Shown here: positions 5,799 to 11,301 of the stretch, piece by piece
Numbering within the stretch: position 1 is the first letter of the stretch
Layout of the letters: the number at the start of each line of letters is the position of its first letter
DNA from: an uncultured Pseudomonadota bacterium
Lineage (GTDB): Bacteria > Pseudomonadota > Gammaproteobacteria > Steroidobacterales > Steroidobacteraceae
Length of the DNA stretch: 11,301 bases
Assembly (NCBI GenBank): GCA_903910215.1
Contig: CAIVYV010000181.1
Span: 1 to 11,301, forward strand
Direction of reading: 5' to 3'
Program-made: the position numbers and the translations under genes
Notes under the pieces: model-generated
Told to the model about the DNA's origin: nothing
Databases searched by the model: none
Seen by the model: only the letters and a program-made list of their open reading frames with translations

Positions 5799-7343
5799 TT
5801 AAACGTATACATCTACCACGCGCGATGCCGAGTCTTCGGTCACCCTGCGCGACACCTCATCCTCGATCGTAACTTCGGCTCCCTTCGGAGCCGCCTTCGC
5901 CGCCGCAGCGGCACTCTGTTGCGCGAACTCGCGATACTCACGAGCGCCAGACTGCGCGAACGACCAGTTGGCCAAGTTTAGCCCTGCCGAATCCAACGAC
6001 TCGCGTAGTTTAGGCAACGCAGACTCCAGCAGGTGACGAACCTCCGCATTGGCGACCCCCACCTGGGCGGTGACTTGGTTACCCTCGAGCTGAAGTTCAA
6101 TCTCCATTGGGCCCAACCGCTGCGGGTCGAGCTGCAAATTCACGGTCCAACGATCCTCGCGAATCTGTTGCAGCATGCGTCGACCCACCTGTTCCGCAAA
6201 CTGCTCGGCGCGAAGCTCGTGCTGTAAAGCCGGATCCGGCACACGCAGCGGGGTCGTTAATGGATCGGCCAGAACCGTCACCGGCACGCTCGGCGGCGCA
6301 CTCACAGCAACCGGGAGCACGGCGGGATTCACGGGGCTATCGCCGGGCAAAACCCCAGTCAACGCCGTCGAACCGACCGGCGTCACGGTGCTCGTCAGAA
6401 TTTGTCGTCGCTCCAGTGCGAAGCCACGCAACGAGGCCGTAGCAGCCGTGAAATCAACTTCGCTCAAGCCGCGACGCGGTGCGCCTGAAACGGGATCGAG
6501 GACCCCATCACTCGCTGCTTGCACCGCGATTTCTTGTGCCGGTTCACGCACGCCAGACGATGAGCGGTGAATGAAGGCGCGCCATCGCAGAACGTCTTCA
6601 TCGCGCAGAGCGGGCGCGGCAGCACTCGGGATTACGAGCGGCATTTCAGCCGCGCGGGGAAGCGCGATTTCCGCACGTGGCGTGGGCGAAGGATCGGCGG
6701 GCGGAGCTACCGCCGTAGCTACAGTAGGCGATAGAGTGGGAGCTGCGGGCGGAACCACCGCCGGCTCAACCGAAAGAGGCGTAGTAGTAGCGGCACTCGG
6801 AACAATCGGTGGCGAGATCGTCAGCGGACTGGTGATCTGAACGCCCGCGTCGAGGACTTTGGGTGTGGCCATCGGTTGAGGCGGTATCGCTGGCAGCTCG
6901 ACCTCCTCCACCGGAGTCGGGGCCGAAGTCTCTCGTAACAACAATCGCGCCAGTTCGCGGTCAATGCCAAGGCCAACGGCAAACTCTTCGAGTCGGGTAT
7001 CTGCCTCGACCTCTACGGCGGCCGGTAGCATGACCGGGGCGGCTGTCGTTGATGGAAGTGCCCAGGGAGTCGCGGTGGGTTCGTTTTGTAAAACGGCCGC
7101 CGGCAACATGAGCGGCGTTGCCACTGGTATCGGCAAGCCGTTGCCGAGCAGTTCGAGCGCCGGTTCGCGCGGCTCAGGTGCGGAAGCCTCATCTAGCTCC
7201 TCCGAACCCCCGTATTGTTTCATTAAAGAAACAAAATAAGAGGAATCGGCCTCACTAACCCCATTTTGCGCCGCCTCGGGCGCATTTAGGAGAGGAGAAC
7301 CCGATCCTTCGAGCAGATTCAGCAGTGCGGAAGTGCCAGACAT
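5799..7343 (-). CDS. fliK: FliK, flagellar hook-length control protein
   Basis: Secreted ruler that measures hook length and then acts on FlhB to switch export specificity. It has 514 residues. The N-terminal and middle parts (1-375) are Pro/Ala/Thr/Val-rich and low in complexity, as expected for an extended ruler. L-P-A-A-V occurs twice (80-84, 106-110). The Flg_hook domain lies at about 382-465 with N-L-Q-L-D-P-Q-R-L-G-P-M-E-I-E-L (402-417), L-R-E-S-L-D-S-A-G-L (446-455), the family signature. A tail rich in Ala and charged residues follows to 514. ATG 7343 has no purine-rich Shine-Dalgarno (GTTTGGCACC precedes it) and lies behind a hairpin and a promoter-like site. Identity is sure from the C-terminal domain and from position. 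Confidence 0.95.
   Translation of the reverse strand: MSGTSALLNLLEGSGSPLLNAPEAAQNGVSEADSSYFVSLMKQYGGSEELDEASAPEPREPALELLGNGLPIPVATPLMLPAAVLQNEPTATPWALPSTTAAPVMLPAAVEVEADTRLEEFAVGLGIDRELARLLLRETSAPTPVEEVELPAIPPQPMATPKVLDAGVQITSPLTISPPIVPSAATTTPLSVEPAVVPPAAPTLSPTVATAVAPPADPSPTPRAEIALPRAAEMPLVIPSAAAPALRDEDVLRWRAFIHRSSSGVREPAQEIAVQAASDGVLDPVSGAPRRGLSEVDFTAATASLRGFALERRQILTSTVTPVGSTALTGVLPGDSPVNPAVLPVAVSAPPSVPVTVLADPLTTPLRVPDPALQHELRAEQFAEQVGRRMLQQIREDRWTVNLQLDPQRLGPMEIELQLEGNQVTAQVGVANAEVRHLLESALPKLRESLDSAGLNLANWSFAQSGAREYREFAQQSAAAAAKAAPKGAEVTIEDEVSRRVTEDSASRVVDVYV
7215..7234. repeat. AT-rich inverted repeat inside fliK
   Basis: TTGTTTC (7215-7221) and GAAACAA (7228-7234) form a perfect 7-base inverted repeat around a 6-base loop, in an AT-rich patch of about 30 bases within codons 37-43 of fliK. 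It encodes F-V-S-L-M-K-Q. It could be a protein-binding site or an RNA hairpin, or simply follow from the codons. Confidence 0.4.
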
Positions 7344-7357
7344 GGTGCCAAACGTTG

Positions 7358-7380
7358 CCGGTGCAATTTAACTACACCGG
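7358..7380 (-). other. Hairpin in the fliJ-fliK gap
   Basis: CCGGTG (7375-7380 on the coding strand) pairs with CACCGG (7358-7363) as a perfect 6-base stem. Inside it U-G, A-U and G-U pairs extend the stem to nine, closing a UUAAA loop. No U-tract follows, so it is not a standard terminator. It starts 15 bases before the fliK ATG. It could stabilise a fliK mRNA 5' end or affect fliK translation. Confidence 0.55.
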
Positions 7381-7384
7381 TATT

Positions 7385-7401
7385 TGCAACTACGATGCCA
7401 A
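7385..7401 (-). promoter_or_regulatory. Candidate sigma-54 (-24/-12) promoter for fliK onward
   Basis: The minus strand reads TTGGCATC-GTAG-TTGCA against the RpoN consensus YTGGCACG-N4-TTGCW. The invariant GG and GC are 12 bases apart as required, and only two positions of the -24 box differ. It overlaps the last codons and stop of fliJ and points at fliK; a transcript would begin about 12 bases further on, inside the hairpin region, leaving a leader of about 30 bases. Polar flagellar genes of Gammaproteobacteria are commonly driven by RpoN with FleQ. No activator site is recognised. Confidence 0.5.
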
Positions 7402-7848
7402 CCCATCCGGCATCGGGCGCGCGAGCGCGTCCATGGCTTTTTGTTCTCGTTGCGCAGCCTCACGGGCGGCGGCGCTGGCGGCACGCTCGGATGCGTTCTC
7501 GAGAGCACGAGCAAAGTTTCGTTTTTGCAGAGCCTCGTCCAAAGCCGCATCCACGAAGAATTGCGCCTGTGCGACTTCATTTCGCTGAGCAACGGACATC
7601 TGCGATAACCAGCCCGAAAAATCTCGATAATTTCGCCATGTCACGATGTTCTGTCCGACCGTCTCTTGCCGACGGGTCGATTCGGCATAGTCACGACAAT
7701 AATTTTCGACGACCTGCAGTCGATCCTCTTGGACGGCGAGCTCACCACGGCGCTGAGCCACGATGGCCTCGGACGCTTTGGCTACGGCATCGCCGATTCG
7801 CGCTACGCGCTGCAAGCGCTGCGCGCGCCTCGCTGCCCGATCACTCAC
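7390..7848 (-). CDS. fliJ: FliJ, flagellar export ATPase stalk/chaperone-escort protein
   Basis: Cytoplasmic coiled-coil protein that sits in the centre of the FliI hexamer and contacts FlhA, linking ATP use to export. It has 152 residues, near the usual 145-150. It is almost wholly helical and rich in Ala, Arg, Glu and Gln, with heptad-like spacing at about 5-60 and 85-140. Sequence is poorly conserved in this family; the call rests on size, helical character, position right after fliI, and Q-x-x-R-R-x-x patterns. Start is GTG at 7848, overlapping the fliI stop (GTGA). The stop TAG (7390-7392) lies within a promoter-like site for fliK. Confidence 0.9.
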   Translation of the reverse strand: MSDRAARRAQRLQRVARIGDAVAKASEAIVAQRRGELAVQEDRLQVVENYCRDYAESTRRQETVGQNIVTWRNYRDFSGWLSQMSVAQRNEVAQAQFFVDAALDEALQKRNFARALENASERAASAAAREAAQREQKAMDALARPMPDGLAS

Positions 7849-9167
7849 CCAAGCACCGACTGCAATTGCTGAAACCCTTGCTCAAGCGATACAGATTGTT
7901 CCGCATCTTGAGAGAGAAATTCACGAAACACCGCGCGTCGCTGCAGAGCCTCATCGAGTTCAGGATTGGTGCCCTGTCGATACGCACCCACGGCCACAAG
8001 ATCCTTGTTCTCTTCGTATGTGGCGAGGAGTCTGCGAAATTTGGTGACGAGCGCGCGGCGCTCACTCGAGATCAACTTCGTCGCCAGTCGCGATACCGAG
8101 ACACTGATATCGATAGCGGGATACTGACCCATCGCTGCAATTTCGCGCGATAGCAACACGTGCCCGTCCAGAATAGCGCGAGCACCATCGACGATCGGAT
8201 CGTTCGCGTCGTCGCCCTCGGCAAGAATCGTATAGATACCGGTGATGCTGCCCGCTGCACTGACGTTACCGGCTCGCTCGACGAGCTCGTTAATCAGAAA
8301 AAATACCGATGGCGTATAGCCCTTGGTCGTCGGCGGCTCGCCGACAGCAAGACCCACTTCACGCTGCGCATGCGCTACACGGGTCAAGGAATCCATCAAC
8401 AGCAGAACATTTTTGCCTTGATCGCGAAAGTACTCGGCAACAGCGCAGCTGTAATGCGTGGCCCGAAGCCTGACGACCGGTGAGCGATCACCAGGAGCGG
8501 CGATCACGACGGAACGCTTCAAGCCCTCTTCGCCTAAGGTCTCATGCACGAAGTCGAGCACTTCACGCCCACGCTCACCGATCATACCGATGACGATGAC
8601 ATCGGCCTCCGTGAAGCGGGTCATCATGCCTAGCAGCATGCTCTTGCCGACACCACTGCCGGCGATCAGCCCAATTCTTTGGCCACGACCCACGGTGAGA
8701 AAGGTATTAATCGCACGAACGCCGACATCGAGTGGCGCCGTAATGGCGGCGCGATGTAGCGGATTCTTTCGCTCACCCCGCAGCGGGACGAATACGTCCG
8801 GGACGATGGCCGGACCGCCATCGAGCGGCTCGCCGAGTCCATCCACAACGCGCCCTAGCAGACCGGCGCCCACACCCACTCGAGCTGTCAAAGTCAGCAC
8901 GCGAACGGCGGTTCCCGGCAACAAGCCTTGCACAGCAGAGAGCGGCATCAACATGACTTCGCCATCGCGAAAGCCGACAACCTCGCAGACGATCCCCTCG
9001 CCTTGCTCAGCCATCACCTCGCAGTAAGCTCCTAGCGGTGCTCGCACACCTCGGGCAGACAAAATCATGCCGGTGACTCGCGTCAGCACGCCACGAACGG
9101 AGGGAGCTGAAATCTCTGTGCTCGAGAGCCGATGCTGCAACGTCTCAAGCAAAGAGCCGGAACTCAT
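7845..9167 (-). CDS. fliI: FliI, flagellum-specific export ATPase
   Basis: Hexameric ATPase related to F1 beta that unfolds or delivers export substrates at the base of the flagellum. It has 440 residues. N-terminal barrel about 20-95; Walker A A-G-S-G-V-G-K-S (169-176); G-E-R-G-R-E-V with catalytic Glu198 (197-203); Walker B V-L-L-L-M-D (254-259); E-P-P-T-T-K-G-Y-T-P-S-V-F (277-289). Two usually conserved stretches differ: after S-V-F the family has A-K-L-P-x-L-V-E-R-A-G-N and here it is F-L-I-N-E-L-V-E-R-A-G-N. D-I-E-A-S-x-S-R is D-I-S-V-S-V-S-R (353-360). All nucleotide-binding residues I can name are intact, so it should be active. ATG 9167 overlaps the fliH stop by four bases. Confidence 0.97.
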   Translation of the reverse strand: MSSGSLLETLQHRLSSTEISAPSVRGVLTRVTGMILSARGVRAPLGAYCEVMAEQGEGIVCEVVGFRDGEVMLMPLSAVQGLLPGTAVRVLTLTARVGVGAGLLGRVVDGLGEPLDGGPAIVPDVFVPLRGERKNPLHRAAITAPLDVGVRAINTFLTVGRGQRIGLIAGSGVGKSMLLGMMTRFTEADVIVIGMIGERGREVLDFVHETLGEEGLKRSVVIAAPGDRSPVVRLRATHYSCAVAEYFRDQGKNVLLLMDSLTRVAHAQREVGLAVGEPPTTKGYTPSVFFLINELVERAGNVSAAGSITGIYTILAEGDDANDPIVDGARAILDGHVLLSREIAAMGQYPAIDISVSVSRLATKLISSERRALVTKFRRLLATYEENKDLVAVGAYRQGTNPELDEALQRRAVFREFLSQDAEQSVSLEQGFQQLQSVLG

Positions 9168-9964
9168 GATGCGTCCCGCATGACCTCGGCGGCAGCGGCC
9201 AAAGCCGCCTCGCGCACCTCACGCACACGATTCTCGAAACGATCATCGATCACCTTGTCACCCGCGCCGAGAATCACACCGCCGCGCGCAACCAAAGGAT
9301 CCGACTGCAAGCGGATATGCGCCGGGCGCTCGTTGGCACGCTCTAGCAGAGCGACATCCTCAGGATGCAAGCGCGCCAAAATCGTTTGGCCTTCATCGAG
9401 GCTCGAATCGAGCGCGTCGTTCAGCGACGCCTGCACAACTTGCAGATAACGAGCAAGGCCTTCTTCACTCTGCAGGTTTTGCCTTGCGATCTGAGCGCCG
9501 ATATCGAGACTCGCGCGCGCAAGTGGCACCACCATCTCTCGCTCGAGCGCAGCCTGCTTTTCGGATAGCTCTCGTGCCGCTGCATCGAGGGCCAGCATGG
9601 CGGCATCGAGAGCGGATGCCATTTCGACGAGCGCGGCATTACGACCGCGTTGCTCGGCCTCAGCGATCCTGGCTTCGATCTCTTCTTCGCTCGGACCGGA
9701 TCCAATCGGCATCAGGTCAACCAGCTCTTCCGTCGAAACAGCGTCGATCGGCTCGATCAGTAACTCCGGGATATCGTCCGCGGGCGTGATGATCGCAAGA
9801 TCATCGGCGAACTGCGCCGGCGTCGCCATTTGCTTGGCATGCTCGCGCAACAAGAATCCCGCGCGGCGAATAGCGAAATGCCGTGCGGCGAATGAAGCCG
9901 AACCGTCGTTGTCCCGTCGTCGCAAAGCCTCGGAAGCGACGAACGGCGTTGCCGCCTTGAACAT
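9164..9964 (-). CDS. fliH: FliH, flagellar export ATPase regulator
   Basis: Dimeric cytoplasmic stalk that binds the FliI N-terminus and tethers the ATPase to FliN and FlhA. It has 266 residues, slightly long. The N-terminal third is variable, with an acidic patch at about 53-84. A long Ala/Glu-rich helix runs from about 92 to 145. The C-terminal domain has A-R-L-H-P-E-D-V-A-L-L (197-207), A-R-G-G-V-I-L (226-232) and D-D-R-F-E-N-R (240-246), which identify FliH. There is no tryptophan anywhere, whereas Salmonella FliH uses two N-terminal Trp (W7, W10) for docking. ATG 9964 has AAGGA about 9 bases upstream and lies 12 bases after the fliG stop. Met46 as an alternative start lacks a ribosome site. 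Confidence 0.93.
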   Translation of the reverse strand: MFKAATPFVASEALRRRDNDGSASFAARHFAIRRAGFLLREHAKQMATPAQFADDLAIITPADDIPELLIEPIDAVSTEELVDLMPIGSGPSEEEIEARIAEAEQRGRNAALVEMASALDAAMLALDAAARELSEKQAALEREMVVPLARASLDIGAQIARQNLQSEEGLARYLQVVQASLNDALDSSLDEGQTILARLHPEDVALLERANERPAHIRLQSDPLVARGGVILGAGDKVIDDRFENRVREVREAALAAAAEVMRDAS

Positions 9965-9976
9965 GTCGCTTCGTCC

Positions 9977-11035
9977 TTATACGTAGTCGGCGCCGCGACC
10001 GGAGAGCATCATCTCGCCGGCATCGGAGAGTCGACGTGCTGTACGCAGAATCTGCTTTTGAGCCTCTTCCACTTCCGACAAACGCAACGGACCGCGACCT
10101 TCCATTTCGTCGACGAACATATCCCGAGCACGCGCCGACATATTCGAAAGGAACTTGTCTTTGACAAGATCGTCGGCACCCTTGAGGGCCACCATAAGCT
10201 GCTCGCTCGGCACATTGCGCATGAGCGTTTGGATACTGCGATTGTCGCAACCCGAGAGATTCTCGAAAGCGAACATGTTGTCCTGAATGCGCTGCGCAAG
10301 ATCGGCATCTTTCTCGCCGAGTCGCTTCATCATCGATTGCTCGATGTCCGTCTTGACGTAGTTCATGATCTTGGCGGCCGCTTTTACACCGCCCACACTC
10401 GAAGACTTCAACGACGAGTTTGAAGAGAACTGCTGTTTCATGATCGCTTCGAGCTCAGCCATCGCCGTCGGCTGGATGGTTTCGAGCGACGCGACACGGG
10501 AGAGCGCCTCCGGACGCAAGGTCTCAGGGAGAAACCGCATGACGTCGGCAGCCACGTCATAGTCGAGAAACGAGAGAACGATAGCGATGATCTGCGGATG
10601 TTCGGCAGCGATCATCTCGGCAATCGAGCGAGCATCCATCCACTGTAGCACTTCGAGACCGCGATTCGCCGAGGCCGGCATGATGCGACTGAGCACGCTG
10701 CTGGCCTTATCTTCGCCAATCGCAGCCCGCAGCACATTCTCGAGATAGTCGATGCCGCCGCCGATGTTCGTTTGCTTCTTGATGGTCGCGATGAATCCAT
10801 CGAGCACCGCACTGACCGCTTCCTGAGATAAGTCAGCGACTGACAACATGGCGGAACTTAGGTGTTGTACTTCTTTGGGCGCCAGGTGACGGATCACGCT
10901 CGCGGCTTCCTCTTCACCGAGCAGCATGAGCATCACCGCTGCACGCTGCGTATTAGAGAGCGCTGCGACTTCGGCCGCCACCTGTTCCGGATCCGGCCCG
11001 CCCGGCGCGGTTGCCAATGCCATTGCTTCAGCCAT
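9977..11035 (-). CDS. fliG: FliG, flagellar motor switch (rotor torque) protein
   Basis: C-ring protein that binds the MS-ring through its N-domain and meets the MotA stator through its C-domain. It has 352 residues; the family is commonly 330-350. N-domain about 24-110; middle domain with E-H-P-Q (145-148), which contacts FliM; G-G-V-K-A-A-A-K-I-M-N (215-225); C-domain to the end. The charged torque residues known from E. coli align as K264 to Lys285, R281 to Arg302, D288 to Asp309 and D289 to Glu310, all retained in charge. About 22 extra residues (Ala/Pro/Gly-rich) precede the N-domain. The ATG at 11035 has GGAGA 5 bases upstream, in a 13-base gap after fliF. Confidence 0.97.
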   Translation of the reverse strand: MAEAMALATAPGGPDPEQVAAEVAALSNTQRAAVMLMLLGEEEAASVIRHLAPKEVQHLSSAMLSVADLSQEAVSAVLDGFIATIKKQTNIGGGIDYLENVLRAAIGEDKASSVLSRIMPASANRGLEVLQWMDARSIAEMIAAEHPQIIAIVLSFLDYDVAADVMRFLPETLRPEALSRVASLETIQPTAMAELEAIMKQQFSSNSSLKSSSVGGVKAAAKIMNYVKTDIEQSMMKRLGEKDADLAQRIQDNMFAFENLSGCDNRSIQTLMRNVPSEQLMVALKGADDLVKDKFLSNMSARARDMFVDEMEGRGPLRLSEVEEAQKQILRTARRLSDAGEMMLSGRGADYV

Positions 11036-11048
11036 GATCGTCTCCGCG

Positions 11049-11301
11049 TCAGCTCAGATCGCGAGTGATAAGATTCTTGAGCACTAGCGCCACGCGCTTG
11101 GCATCCTGCTCCACCATCATGCGAACGACCGTCACCTTGTCGTCGTAACTGTTGGCGGTATCGAGCATCTCTGCGGAGATGCCCGCCTTCTTCTTCGGTT
11201 TGAGTCGCGCCTTAAGCCGCGATTTGAACTCCTCCATCGACTCGCCTTCGCGCATCTCGATGGTCTCAGCCTCGGCAGATTCAACCCCGCCGGCAGCACC
11301 G
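11049..11301 (-). CDS. fliF: FliF, MS-ring protein, C-terminal end (5' part outside window)
   Basis: Only the last 83 codons are present. FliF forms the MS ring in the inner membrane, and its cytoplasmic tail is the FliG docking peptide. Visible is a charged linker with basic K-S-R-L-K-A-R-L-K-P-K-K-K, then the docking helix S-Y-D-D-K-V-T-V-V-R-M-M-V, then the pattern A-K-R-V-A-L-V-L-K-N-L-I, matching the family's DPKRVAxVVKxW end. The frame continues through the window edge without a stop, so the Met inside this stretch is not the start. Being directly before fliG is the universal order. Confidence 0.93.
   Translation of the reverse strand, partial: GAAGGVESAEAETIEMREGESMEEFKSRLKARLKPKKKAGISAEMLDTANSYDDKVTVVRMMVEQDAKRVALVLKNLITRDLS

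Noticed and set aside
7358..7380. Hairpin as a Rho-independent terminator after fliJ.
   Set aside because: No U-tract after the stem on either strand, and the operon continues with fliK.
7395..8153. Long plus-strand open frame of 252 codons across fliI/fliJ.
   Set aside because: Opposite to two clear genes, rich in His/Arg/Pro with no domain; a typical shadow of the coding strand.
1..11301. A hidden defence, CRISPR, prophage or biosynthetic system.
   Set aside because: Every stretch is taken up by flagellar genes or the ClC fragment; no gap exceeds 46 bases, and no repeat array, integrase, transposase or tRNA is visible.

Overview
The window is almost entirely one block of flagellar genes, all read from the minus strand. 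From the right edge leftward the order is fliF (3' end only), fliG, fliH, fliI, fliJ, fliK, fliL, fliM, fliN, fliO, fliP, fliQ, fliR, flhB. This order, with flhB directly after fliR, is the one known from polarly flagellated Gammaproteobacteria such as Pseudomonas and Xanthomonas relatives. With GC of roughly 50-60 % by hand count in several lines, I place the organism as a gammaproteobacterium. No closer name is supported.

Layout by function: 11301-7390 holds the MS-ring tail (FliF), the rotor switch protein FliG, and the export ATPase set FliH-FliI-FliJ. 7343-5799 is the hook-length ruler FliK. 5772-3651 holds the stator-associated protein FliL and the C-ring proteins FliM and FliN. 3644-381 holds the membrane export gate FliO-FliP-FliQ-FliR-FlhB. 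Genes are packed tightly. Five junctions (fliH/fliI, fliI/fliJ, fliM/fliN, fliO/fliP, fliP/fliQ) are four-base ATGA or GTGA overlaps, so the genes are probably translated in a coupled way. The largest gap, 46 bases between fliJ and fliK, contains a hairpin, and the end of fliJ running into it carries a well-spaced -24/-12 (sigma-54) promoter match. This suggests a second transcription unit starting at fliK.

The left 362 bases are different. They are about 72 % GC with strongly G/C-ending codons, and encode the start of a ClC-type chloride channel or transporter. The change from the flagellar composition happens within about 25 bases of the flhB stop codon, where flhA would normally begin. This is either a recombination border or, perhaps more likely, an assembly chimera.

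I see no undescribed multi-gene system here. The points most worth checking are the export-apparatus variants: FlhB has NPSE where the autocleavage motif is normally NPTH, FliI departs from two well-conserved motifs, and FliH has no tryptophan. The fliJ/fliK promoter and the left-edge junction also deserve a look.
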